Assembly: GCA_037954235.1 (NCBI GenBank)
Contig: JBBMOA010000020.1
Coordinates: 19,934,677-19,998,676 of the forward strand
Direction of reading: 5' to 3'
Source of the DNA: Aulostomus chinensis
Lineage: Eukaryota > Chordata > Actinopteri > Syngnathiformes > Aulostomidae
Length of the DNA stretch: 64,000 nucleotides
The notes below the pieces were generated by a model. That model had not been told where the DNA came from and ran no database searches. It saw only the letters and a program-made list of their open reading frames with translations. Made by a program: the position numbers and the translations under genes. Positions 23,672 to 34,664 of the stretch are shown here, one piece after another; the first letter of the stretch is position 1; the number at the start of each line of letters is the position of its first letter.

Positions 23672-24589
23672 GAGATAAACCTAATACTGCAGCTCTGCAG
23701 TAAATCCTCTCTTGTTGGGGATCATAATCTTGAATGTTACTAAAGCTGTTTGAGAGATGCTGTGATTTATTTTAGTGATCGCCTTGGAGGCTGTTGAACT
23801 GTTCTGGGTTATAGTGAAAGAATTTACACTTTCACCACTTCTGTTCTTATGAGATAAAGTCTTCCCTTGTCCTTCTCGCTTAGATAAAGTTGGATGAATA
23901 AAAATCACAGTTCACTAAAGGGGAAGCCAGGGATCATTTAAACCAAGAATAGAGGGAGGAGGACAAGGGTGGAAAAAGTGAGTGGGTGGAAGGCAGTGTA
24001 CCGGAGCTGGCTCTCTCACTTAAGAACAAACTATCCCCCCCCCCCCGAAGGAAGTAATCCTTGTATTGTACTTAAAAGTCCTCGTGAATGAGCTGTACTG
24101 AAATTCAGGGCAAGTAGTCTGGTGTGAGAGATTCGTGTCGACATTAGTGCATGCTTTAGAATTTACAAAGACACAGAAAAGCACTTCCATTTTGCTTTCA
24201 GGAACGTAGGATGGGTTTGTATTTCGGGGCTGCAGAGGGCTGGGCGATCAGACGAGAGCAGTAAAACAGCTGGAGTCGAACAAAGGGCAATGATGATACT
24301 GAGCCTGGACTCCTCTGGTGTAAACATCCAGAGCTATTTTTGGTGCTCCTTGGGTGCAGGTGGCCAATTATATTTCCCACTCCTGTGAAGGTGTCTAGAG
24401 ACGCTGCTATGGGGGGGGGTGGGGTCACTTTTCTGCCACTGAGTGGAGCCTTGGGGCCTGCAGAAAAATAAGGATGACAAATTGAAAAGAAAGCAAAAAG
24501 TTAAAAATTCTCTAAAATCTCTTCATCGCAATTTTCTAGGTAATCTTACGAAGGTCCGTCAAAATCCGAGATCGTGCATCTCAAGCAAA

Positions 24590-25560
24590 ATCCCAGACGT
24601 TGCAATATTTTCTACCGGTGTTGACAACAGGATGGTTTAGAAAGTTTAGTTTTGTCTCCAGAACAGTGGCTGAAAATATCTCCCTAGAAACACCTGTTTC
24701 ACCACAGCGACAACAGCAAACTTCCTGCCATCTGGCTAAAAACTGCCAACTGATCACTCGGTTTTGTCACCGACGCAAAGGCGGCACATCCCAACGCCTC
24801 GGTGGCACATCCCAACGCCTCGGTGGCACAACCCAGCGCCTCGGTGGCACATTCAAACACCTCAGTGGCACAACCCAACGCCTCAGTGGCACATCCAAAC
24901 ACCTCGGTGGCACATTCAAACGCCTCAGTGGCACATTCAAACGCCTCAGTGGCACATCCCAACGCCTCGGTGGCACATTCAAACGCCTCAGTGGCACATC
25001 CCAACGCCTCGGTGGCACATCTCAACGCCTCGGTAAAAACTCAGACGGCAAAAATGACGGCTGCAAATATCCTGACATCCTGCTAAAGTGAAAGTTCCTG
25101 ATATTCATTCTAGAACAACTGAGGTTATGTCTTGAGGTTTCGCTGAAAAAACACAAGTTTCATCGCAAGAACAGCGACTAAAGGTGTCCTGAAATCTTGC
25201 TTAAAAGAACTGGTCTCGATGCCAAAACGATGGCTGCAAATGCCAAAAGTCCTGCTCAAAACACCCGACTTCATCACCATGAAAAAGGTTGCGAATGTCC
25301 AGATGTCTCACTAAAAACACATGATTTTTTCTTTTTTTGTCAGGACTATGGCTTTAAATGTCCTTATGTTTAGCTAAAAATACCCAGTTTTGTTGCCAGG
25401 TTTATGGCTGCAGATGTCTTACAGTCTCATAAAGATCAACCAGGTAACCACTCGGTATTGTCACCAGCTGGACAGCTGCAAATCCTGAGGGCCTGCAAAA
25501 AAATATCTGATTGGGTTGCCAGAGCGATGGCTGTGAATGTCCTAACGTCTCTCGAAAAAT
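24590..25560 (+). repeat. Decayed tandem array, unit about 57 bp
   Basis: The phrase TGGCTGCAAATGTCCTGA, in variants, recurs near 25058, 25172, 25232, 25288, 25349, 25404, 25472 and 25528, spaced 55-68 bp, with one double spacing. It alternates with a CTAAAAACACCC / TTTTGTCGCCAGGA block. Copies before 24780 (near 24665 and 24717) are more diverged. The array is old, and the 21-bp minisatellite is inserted in it or grew from it. The 160-codon frame overlapping its end is a by-product. Confidence 0.75.
24783..25034 (+). repeat. 21-bp minisatellite, 12 units
   Basis: Twelve exact-length units of 21 bp follow the consensus GGCACATCCCAACGCCTCGG plus T. Variants are confined to a few positions (CATC/CAAC/CATT, CCC/CAA, CGC/CAC, GGT/AGT). 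Because 21 is a multiple of three, several frames on both strands stay open as 7-residue peptide repeats. Open length is therefore not evidence of a gene here. The array lies within one unit of the older 57-bp array. Confidence 0.95.
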
Positions 25561-25564
25561 ACCC

Positions 25565-26495
25565 ACTTTTGCTGCAGTTGCCATCTCCCTGCTGCTGTGT
25601 GTTCCATTTTAACTACAGTACACAAGTTTTCGTTGGTATCCACATGAGGCGGGAAAGCCTACTTTTTCAGGTTCACTGTGTCTCTTTCTCTGCTACAACA
25701 CAAAGACGTGATTTGCTTTCTGGTCGTAGCACAAATGGCGCAGGACCTGCAGCGGATGTCAATTCAGCATCTCATGACATGAAGCAGCGGTCTTCTCTCT
25801 GTCGGCCTCGACCTCTCACCTCAGGAGTCACTTTGTTTGGGCGAGAACGCTTTGGTTCTTCCAACGGATCAGAGGGCCACGGCTGAGACACTTAGCTGTC
25901 TCCTGGAGAACAGGGGAAGCGTTTCAGCGAGCTGCAGCCTGGGGTTATGACGGGTGGGGGATACCGGGTGAAGGCTGGGTCATGTCTGCAGTGTGAGAGG
26001 AATTTTTCAACATTTGATGAACCGAAACTCAAAGGTTTGTTTCTTGGATTTTTGTTTACAGCGTGTAGACATTTTTTTTCAGTCCAGATGATTTGAAATC
26101 CCTTGATCTTTATTTCAGTAGCACTTGTTTAGTTGTCGGTAGTGGAGAGTTTCTAGAGGTTTTATACCTGTATGAGTTACAAACTGCTCACTCTATTCTG
26201 CTGGAAGAGATTTCTTAAAATCAATACACATCTAGTAGAGTATCGCTCCTCTTGTTTTTAAATGATATTTTTGTTTGCTTCTCTTCAGGACACATTAACA
26301 CCTGAGGGGAAAACGGGGACTTGTTTTTTGCTCCCATGGTTGAATTCTGGATGTCCTGATGAGCCAGAAAGACCGAGGGGCCTTGAGATAAATTGGCCCT
26401 CGAGGACTGAAACAGCGGCAGGTTTCATGGCCAGTTCTGAGCGATCAAATCAACCCCGTCAGCCACACTAACCAGACTGTCCATGGCTTGGCTTT
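25565..26495. other. Unique non-coding sequence; no gene seen
   Basis: No repeat family or exon recognised. A run of open frame at 25404-25886 continues from the tandem array and has no domain. Confidence 0.45.
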
Positions 26496-26499
26496 TTAA

Positions 26500-26735
26500 A
26501 CCTATTTATTCAGGGTGGGTTCATTGAGGGTGACGACTTGTGATACGGGATCGCTGTGATCACACCTGGAAGCCGCCCAGTACAACCACTCTGCAGCTAC
26601 ACTGGAGCTGTCAGGGTTAAAGGACTGGCTCAAGGGTACCTCAGGGCCAATCCTCAGCCCGAACCTGGGGATTGAACCGGTGACCCTCCCTTTGGTCCTG
26701 CCAGTCACAAGCTTGTCTCTCTAATTGTTTGGCCA
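26500..26735 (-). repeat. Decayed tRNA-SINE-like repeat
   Basis: It contains GGACTGGCTCAAGGGTACCTC, reading on to CTGGGGATTGAACCGGTGAC and CCTCCC. This resembles the usual order of a fish SINE whose minus strand carries a B-box-like GGTTCAATCCCC. The copy is degraded and its ends are approximate. Confidence 0.4.
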
Positions 26736-27519
26736 AACCTGCCCTTTAAATAGCACCTTCCTTATAAAAGTTGCTGAGGTCAGAAAAATGTGAAGATGAT
26801 GAAATTCGATACACATAACATCAAGAATGGAATAAAACAGATAAAATGACATTTTTAAAAACTGGAGTTTTTAAACCCTCGTGTCTTAGATGCCTTAATC
26901 AGGACCTTGTCTTTACAGATGCAACGGCAGCCATTACCTCCTTCAGCTGAGGGATTCTTTAATCATATGACGTTCCAGACGCTAAAGCTCCTTAACGCTT
27001 CTTCTGTGGATGTTTTATCCTCTTTCTGGTTGGAAATAACCAGAGGAGGGATGCATGTTAATAGTATATTCAAATGTGAAATGAAGCTGCATCATTTTAT
27101 TCCAGACTTGTTAATGTGTGAATATCCCATTTCGAAGGTAAATCTCTGTCTAGCAGCATGTCCTGGGGGGTAACCTCACACATTCATAAACAGGTGGAGA
27201 TCTCTATAGCCATCATTTTCAGTCTATATCAGTCCAGAATTGGATGTAAAGCAAGCTGTTGCTCCCCCCCTAATGTACCATTAATTGCACCAAAAACACC
27301 ATCTAAGCATCTACAATTAAATGTACTTCAGTCTCTGGAAATCATCATCAAAATAACCTTCTCTGACAATGAAAGTTAATTAGCGTTGGCCTGCTGCAAT
27401 GGAGGTCATTTAGGTTTCCAGTTATAAATGTTTTAAAAAAAAAAGTCCTTTTCCCTAAATTAACTCACTGTTGCTCTCACCTCCAGCTTCAATAGTTACT
27501 TTAGCTTTAGAATAATACT

Positions 27520-28005
27520 AAAAGTGTATTCTGCCTTTCAAATCCCACACCCCCCCCCCCCCACACACACACACACACACACACACCAGCAGCACATCTT
27601 TGCAACGCCAGAAAGAAGAAGGAGCTAGCCACGTAGATTTAGCTCAAAGCTAATGGCAACTGACACCAGCAACAACAGCAAAACAACTGTCAAAAAACAT
27701 CTAGAAAATCTCCAGCTCATTGTCTGGTATAATACACATCTTCTTTGTCCAGCTGTATGCTCAGTAATCCATAAACACTGGAAGACAAACTAACTATAAC
27801 ACTTCCACGCTGTGTGGAACCTGAAACAGATGTTTTTGGGCAGTTTCGCTGTCTTTAACCATCAGTCACCGTTAGCTTCAAGCTACCTACTGTATACGTG
27901 GCTAGCTCTTTCTGCATTCTGAAGTCACAAAGAAGTGATAAAGAAAGTAAAAAACATCTATTTGTGAGTACTTGAATAGCAAAGTACACTTTTTGGGTGC
28001 AGGAA
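27520..28005 (+). mobile_element. Fold-back (MITE-like) element, copy 2
   Basis: This is the clearest copy of the family. The left arm, about 27605-27710, runs from CAGAAAGAAGAAGGAGCTAG through CTCAAAGCTAATGGCAACTG to AAAAAACATCTAG. Its inverted partner at about 27825-27925 runs from AGATGTTTTTGGGCAG through GTTAGCTTCAAGCTACC to GTGGCTAGCTCTTTCTGC. The outer ends AAAAGTGTATTCTGCCTTTC and TAGCAAAGTACACTTTTTGG are also inverted relatives. A C-run/CA microsatellite lies inside the left end. It has no coding capacity. Confidence 0.6.
27550..27587 (+). repeat. C-run plus (CA)n microsatellite
   Basis: Poly-C passing into about twelve CA units, inside the fold-back element. Confidence 0.9.
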
Positions 28006-29242
28006 AATGTGTGGGTTTTTGTTGTTTTTTTTTTTAGCTGCCTGTGAATGAAATGTCAGCAGCTGCAAATGTTAAGATGTGTGTAAATTGTTGAATTTAA
28101 GAACGGGAATATCGTTAAATAATGACGCATGATGACTGCTGTGAACTACACTTTCATCTGTCACGTTTTTATTCTTTTATAAATTAAATACATGCTACTA
28201 ATTTCCTTTCAGGATCTATTAAGTATTTATGTATTTGGTACAGTAACAAGTGGAATCAAGCGTCTCAAGTACTTTACAAAAATCTCTTTTTGCATTTTAA
28301 TTAAACGAACTTTAGTTTGCAGCCACTCATTACCAGCCTGAGGTGATTGAAAATAAAAACTGAAAATAATTGAATTTGACCAGATGCAGACTTGGAAAAA
28401 TTCGGAAAAATTTGCATTCTAATTACAAAAGAAATTAATCACCAGCAGTACCCCCCCCCCCCCAAAAAAATCTATGAAAACCAAGAGCCTGGAAATACCT
28501 CAACAACTTTTTTCCCTCTTTTTTTCTTCCTGTCTACATTTCCCTCCTTCTTTGAGTGTCTCACCTGTGTCTTGTTAATCAGTCCACACAGCCTTGTTCC
28601 TTGTATCGCTGATCCAATCACCTTCCCTGCCCTTCCGTTCTCCCCTCTGATTCTGGTTGTGTCGTTAGTCGAGTTTGTATTTTACTTTGGTTTTCTCTCT
28701 CTTTGTCATGTCTGAAGTTTGTTTTTGCTTGACAAGTTTTGACTACCCGAAACTTGCTTTTGTTCTCTTCAGTTATTTCAATAAATTATTAGTTCTTCTG
28801 TTCCTGCCTGCCACTGCCAGTTTTTCTTCTCTGGTCCTCTTGCCTCCTCCTAATGTGACAGGTCTACGGCAAAGAACGCAGGGTTTGTACGCTCACTTGC
28901 CAATTTATTCGGTACATAAATCTTTAATACACCAGCCATTCAGTCAATCCTCCCATTATATCCATTTATTTTAAAGTGAAGTCTTAAGTGTACAATGTGT
29001 ATAAGGATGTATAGACAAGGAAATATGACTTTAGCCCTCAACTTTTAATAAAGTACTGATTGTTATTCTCTGCAGGTGAACTCTCAGAAGAATGATACAT
29101 GCTGGTGTGCTACTTGCCCCTCTAGATATACCTGGTAGACTGCATTCATTGTAATTTAAACGCCATTATAGAGTAATGCAGTACTAATGGTGCTTTCAGA
29201 CGGGATCATGTTTGCAGTGTGGTGCAGAGATCACATGACACT

Positions 29243-29243
<1 letters not shown>
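28006..29243. other. Non-coding sequence with a transposon-end fragment
   Basis: Apart from the fragment at 28888-28915 it is AT-rich unique sequence. The open frames at 28392-28974 are T-rich, hydrophobic by composition, and show no domain. Confidence 0.45.
28888..28915 (+). mobile_element. Tc1-like transposon end fragment
   Basis: The run TACGCTCACTTGCCAATTTA followed by TTCGGTAC matches the end motif also found at 23642 and 52434. Only the terminus is recognisable. Confidence 0.5.

Positions 29244-29293
<50 letters not shown>
29244..29293 (+). repeat. (AC)25 microsatellite
   Basis: A perfect 50-bp AC repeat, the cleanest long dinucleotide tract in the window. Confidence 0.95.
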
Positions 29294-29296
<3 letters not shown>

Positions 29297-29555
29297 GGGC
29301 TATTCACGAAATCATAAGTCCATACAAGTCAAATTTATCACCACTTCACGTGCTGTGACATCTTTTCCCGGAAAATTCAGGCCAGTCCAGATGTCAGTTT
29401 TTTTGGTGGATACATTTACAATTTGGTAAATTTTCTTTAAAAGTAATTTTACAATGTCTGATAAAAATGTTGATAGTTACTAACAGCCCAATCTTTTCAT
29501 TACTTTTTGACTAAATCTACATTACTAGCCCATTAAACTGTTTCCAGACACAGCC

Positions 29556-29644
29556 ATAACGTTAGCTACATGTAAGTTAGTCGATATAACGTTAGCTTAG
29601 TTAGTCGATATAACGTTAGCTAAGTTAGTCGCTATAACGTTAGC
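29556..29644 (+). repeat. 24-bp tandem repeat, about 3.5 units
   Basis: Units of TTAGTCGATATAACGTTAGC plus TTAG or TAAG begin at 29577, 29601 and 29625 (the last partial). A partial related unit lies before them (ATAACGTTAGCTACATGTAAG). AACGTT is palindromic. No coding role is seen. Confidence 0.85.
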
Positions 29645-29649
29645 CAGAT

Positions 29650-31057
29650 TTTTAGGTAACTTGGCAGTGTGTCTTTTAACTGTAAAAACCAAGGTAGAAC
29701 CAACTTGTAGGTGGAACATTATCTTTCACTTTAACACCTTGAACTTTCCTGAACATGACTTGAGGGCGCGTAAAAAAAAGATTTTTAGGGCCTATGGGAT
29801 CATGACACAGGTTAAAATCCCACCCTATCAAAGATGCCTTTCGATTCTTGGATATTACTTTTATATCCACTGCTGTGTATATAAAACATTTCTACCAAGT
29901 GGTCACATAAAATCTGATTAACAATCAACATATACAGCATGAATCATCACCACCTTTAGACTCGCAGCACTAAACGCTCTTCTCCACCGCAGCGTTTGGC
30001 TAGCAGAGTTGAGTTTCTATATAAAAATCTGCCAAGCACAGCTTTTAAGGGAGACTTTATTGGATATTTCCATTTAACTTACAGTTGGTCAGTAAAACCA
30101 GACAGCTGTAAAAAGAGGACTTTTGTGTGATGGGACTGCTTTCATTGACCTTCCAGCAGTTGATAGAAATTGGACTTTCTAAAATAGGACATTTAAAGTA
30201 ATTCTTTCACCCAGTGACAGTGTGTCTTGGCTCTTATTTCTTCTCTGCCAATCAGTGTCTCGATGCTGGGCTCAGAAGCTGTCAGGGCAATTGCTGCGGC
30301 TCTCCTCTAAACTTACTTGCCTTAGGGCCACCTTTTCCTGTCCTTTCACTCCATTTTCCTTTTTCATTAACCTAATCGCTCATAGTCTGATTTCCCTTCG
30401 CCTTTCCCCTTCGCTAGTCCTCTGGCCCATCCCAGAGGGGAACATTGTGAAGGTGAATCTGCCGATTAGCGTCCAGCTGACGTACTGTCCCCCTCTAGAT
30501 ACGACCTCCATTGTATCTCATCGGACCATCTCACAGAGCAGCAGGGCAGCCAGTCAGAGTCTGGATAGATACAAAGATAGATAGATAGATAGATAGATAG
30601 AACAACTCTGCTTTGGCGAAGCAATCAGGTATTCCATCGAGGAGGAAATTCTGGGAAATCTGTACCTTTTGATTGTTAAACCTTGATGGAGATTACTCCA
30701 TTGGCGCAAATATATCAAAAACAGTAGAATGTTGGTGGTTAAAAGCGTCCAAGTCAACCTGAGTGATGGTCTACTCAGCCAGTTAAAATTAGAATACAAG
30801 CCGTGTGTGCCGGGCCTGAAATGCAAAATGTTACCCGATCAACAGCAGTGCAGTTTGATTTAAGCGGTGCAGTTAACAGGTGCGATTTCTAGACGCTGAA
30901 GGGAGGCAGAAACAACTCATGAGAAGGTTTCTTTAAGCACCGTTTTATGAAGGGATGGGATGAAGTATTTATCGTAATACGACATCAAATATCAATATTT
31001 TCCTTAAAACATTCCACATCGCTGTTTTGATCAAGACTATGAACTTTGTCGTAAATT
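29650..31057. other. Non-coding sequence; no gene seen
   Basis: Unique, AT-rich, with a short (GATA)n tract at 30575-30600. The 120-codon frame at 30222-30584 has no recognisable domain. Confidence 0.45.
30575..30600 (+). repeat. (GATA)n microsatellite
   Basis: About six perfect GATA/TAGA units. Confidence 0.9.
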
Positions 31058-31069
31058 GTTATACTGACA

Positions 31070-31354
31070 GGTGGCACAGTGGTGCAGTGTCGCCTCACAG
31101 CAAGAAGGTTCTGGGTTCGAGTCCCGGCTCAGGCAGGGAAAAGACATGTAATTGGGGACTAGGCTGATTGATACTCTAAATTGACCGTAGGTATGAATGT
31201 GAGTGTGAAGGGTTGTTCGTCTCTGTATGTTGGCCCTGCAGTGGACTGGCGACCTGTCCAGGGTGAACCCCGCCTCCCGCCCATATCCGCTGGGATAGGC
31301 TCCAGCCCCCCCTCCGCAACCCATAACAGGAATAAGTGGAATGGATGGATGGAT
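31070..31354 (+). mobile_element. SINE-like retroelement, copy B, internally deleted
   Basis: The 5' part has TGGTGCAGTG (A-box-like) and a perfect B box GGTTCGAGTCC. The middle, present in copies A, C, D and E, is missing between about 31140 and 31155. The 3' end is an ATGGATGGATGGAT tail. A perfect 12-bp target-site duplication, GTTATACTGACA, flanks the element (31058-31069 and 31355-31366). This shows insertion by reverse transcription and defines both ends of the family. Confidence 0.88.
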
Positions 31355-32170
31355 GTTATACTGACACCCTGAATAAAAACCCTGATGTATGAACGTAGGT
31401 TAACTGTCTCACAATACATTGATTATTGCAGTCATTGTTTCGTGACACTATTGTTTGGGTGCGTCAGAGTATGAGTGTGTTTGTTTGGGGGTTTTTTGTA
31501 TTTAGACTTTTTAAATCAGTGTAGACACTCTCTGACAGAATACTGCTTTCTCTTGGAAAATCTTTATCTTTGTGAATCAGCGATCGTAGCTGAATCATGG
31601 AGTGATTCATTACTTACTCGTTTACAGTTCCTCTCACAATTGGGTTTGGTTCAGGCTACAGAAGTGCTGGTCTGTGTTAATATGCACCCTTTCACACCTT
31701 TAACCGACCATTACAAAGGCTTTCTGTCTGACCTTCTGATAGAAAGACGTTCTGGCAAAACGCCTGGAGGCAAACATCTCCCTGGTGCCGACACTAACTG
31801 CGCCGCGGTTACTACCCATAATGCACGGCAGAGTCTTGAGCCCCCGTGAGTGGCTCTGCAGGCTTGACTACCATCCATCAAGGGGAAAATCAAACCAGCT
31901 CAGACATGCATGGCTCTTATTGAATTCAATTGGATGTAAATGCAAGCAACTCATCATTTGTAAAAATGATTTTGGAACATTGCTTATATTGAGTTCCATT
32001 ACATTCCTTTATGGACTTTTGGAATGTTTAATTGGAGTGGAGTTAAGAAGTTTGAGACGGTTTTCAGCTGTATTACTTTAAATTATTCAAAACTGGTTCA
32101 TCAGGGAATTGTTTTCTCTCCATTACATTATTGGTTTATGCAAAGCAGAGAACAACTAGCTGCTGGGATT

Positions 32171-32199
32171 TGAGAGAGAGAGAGTGTGTGTGTGTGTGT

Positions 32200-32267
<68 letters not shown>
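32171..32267 (+). repeat. (GA)n(TG)n microsatellite
   Basis: A short GA tract passes into more than 80 bp of TG, interrupted by one GAG. Confidence 0.95.
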
Positions 32268-32268
<1 letters not shown>

Positions 32269-33839
32269 ACAACTGTTAAGTGGCGAAGGCTTTTTCTTGT
32301 CTGTGGTTTAGAGTTTCCTCAGTTGTATTTGGAGACACTTCGGCCTGAAATTTCAAGCAAAAGTGTCCCGCGAGCTTTTGAAGAATCTCAAGTGCAGGTG
32401 AGTCGTGCTCCAACATCCACTTTAATTTGAGATTTTATTTGTGTCGTAAAATATCTCCCATTATTTATTTTTCACGTTTTTTTCGGGGCGCGTCCGGGGG
32501 GGGAAACATTCTTCCAGCAATGTTGTGGTTATTCACTTCAACCATCCACCCACGCCTGGCACCCTGGCACCTTTTTTCTTTTTTTTTTGGGCCCCTCTAC
32601 ACCCATAACTTATAATAATCACCTGATTATCAGTGTCATACCCGACAGTCATTATTGAAGACTGCAACCTGAGCAAAAGATCAGCAGTTTAATGCAAATT
32701 AATAATTGTCACCTGTAAGTATTACACTGCGACTGTATCGGCACACACATTCCCCTCAGTGATAAAGTCTTTATTGAAATAGAAAAGACAATAAACTAAA
32801 AAAAAATATATATATATTTATATATTAAAATGTTTGTCTTTTGATCTTTGTATGTTCTAAAACTATTTTTTTGCATGTTTTTTTATGTGATGTGAAGAAC
32901 TTGTATGCAGCAGCACAAAGTTCAACATCAAATAAAGTAATTTAATGATATTTGCACGACTTGTACTTTAAATGGATTTAAATCAATCACGCTCAGGTAC
33001 GACTGTGGAAGCCCGCCTGGCGCCTGTGTCATGGATTATTGGCTGATGGTCGAACAACTGCGCTTATGATTGACTGTGTTTTTAGAAAATAGATTTTCAA
33101 GACAAACATTTTTTTTTTTTTTTTAATTGTCGCTGGTTAAATAAATCCCCATAATCCCAGAGACTCTCAGTCTGACCTGGGATTAATAGAAAGACTGATG
33201 CCTTTCAGGGTCAGACACAAAATGTGAGAGCGAAACATTAAAAATCAGATTAAGAGACTCTTGTCCTGCCACCTTCAGAGTAAAAGTGCCATTAAATGAA
33301 TCTAAGGAACTCTGCAGTCCTTCAGGGATGACACTCACTCAACCGGACCAGGACTTCAGCTCTCGCTACCCTCGTGCTGCACTTGAACCTCAAAAAAATG
33401 TGCCACCGCATGTCCTCATTAATGGGATTAAAATGGAAGCGCTGTGCATATTCTAATACAATTGTGTGATTACAGATTAAAAACCATCCAATATATTTAG
33501 GCAACTGTGTTTACAGGCTAGGTTTTACTTTCATTATTGACTCAACTAAATCATAATTGAATTTCTCTTGCTCCTGGCTGGTGCCTGTTCCAGCAACTTG
33601 CAAGGACAAGAGGGCGGGGCAAACCTCCACAGAGACGGAGCGCCAAGACTCACACTTGAGTAAACCACGCTAGCACAAAGGAGGGGAAGACAACCGGCTC
33701 CAGGAAATACCTTTGATTTGTTGAGACCGCTAGATTTCTCTGGTGAAATGCTTATTCTTGGCCCGGAGAGAAACAGCCTCCATCTTTGCTCTCTGTTTAC
33801 CTGCTACACGGTGCTGTTTGACTGATTGTCAACAGAATT

Positions 33840-34060
33840 ACACAAAAGCTACAAGGCCAATTTATACCAAACTTGGGGGGGGGGGGTTAGAATGGGCCGA
33901 GGACAAAGCTATTAAATATTGGGTTGGATTATTCATGGCTCCACCTGGTGCAAAGAGGATATAACATTGTGTTGTCTTTACACAGTGTACAGCAACATAA
34001 AATTTAGTTCTCTAGCACCACCTATAGGACACAGGAAGAGACGTATCGCCACAGTGCAGC
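33840..34060 (+). repeat. Fragment of dispersed fish repeat
   Basis: It contains CTACAAGGCCAATTTATACC followed by AAACTTGG, a G-run, and TAGAATGGGCCGAGGACAAA, then CTAGCACCACCTATAGGACA. These phrases are typical of dispersed fish repeats and partly recur at 18078-18175. There is no coding content. Confidence 0.4.
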
Positions 34061-34634
34061 ATTAGTCTGCTCCTCAATGCAGAAATCTCCGTAATATTAG
34101 GTTCCCTTCGAGCACACAGCTGACAGTAAAGCCTGAAAGTTCATCTCGATGTTCTCGAGTTGCAAATGCAATGCTAATATACAACCTGCAATACAAAAGT
34201 CATGCCAGGAGTTGTTTACCCTCCGCTGAGTGCAGGAGTTGTCCTCTGTTTTGCCTTTTTTGACATTCACTTATTTTGTTTCACTTTAAGCACAAGTCAA
34301 CATTTAACTATTCGCATGTAGAATAAAACTCCATATTTTTCAGCAACGGCGTTGGCATTTGGAGGTCAAGGACATGCTGCTCCCAGCGAAGGCCGACACG
34401 CCACCCCTGTAGACGCCGTGACAGTCGTCAGAAAAGTCTCTGTTAGCATCTCTGGCGGATGAGTGGTTCTAAAAAAAAAAAAAAAAAGTGTGTATAACAA
34501 ATAGGCTGATCTAAGAACAGCATCAGGGGGATTTGGTGAAAAAGAGCGGAGGGGGTGAAGTTCACCCTCTTATCCCTCCAGAATGTGCACCTCCCCTCTG
34601 TCACCCCTCCTTATCGCGATAACAATCAGGAGTA

Positions 34635-34664
34635 GAGGGAGAGGGAGAGGGAGAGGGAGAGGGA
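34635..34664 (+). repeat. (GAGGGA)5 microsatellite
   Basis: Five near-perfect hexamer units. Confidence 0.9.

Larger units (their letters stand above)
21550..24585. other. Unique non-coding sequence; no gene seen
   Basis: It contains a 25-base G-run (22113-22137), a terminal transposon fragment (23642-23671) and a C-run near 24036. Open frames are short and without domains. Confidence 0.5.

Noticed and set aside
24783..25034. CRISPR-like array
   Set aside because: Units are directly adjacent with no unique spacers, and the DNA is vertebrate. It is a minisatellite.
31085..31135. tRNA-like B box GGTTCGAGTCC
   Set aside because: It belongs to the head of the SINE-like repeat. No cloverleaf with paired acceptor stem can be formed, so it is not a tRNA gene.
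31037..31419. Overlapping short frames with peptides like GWIP/EPRLPPISAGIG
   Set aside because: They lie in a SINE-like copy. The same peptides appear at 43.1 kb and 58.9 kb in other copies.
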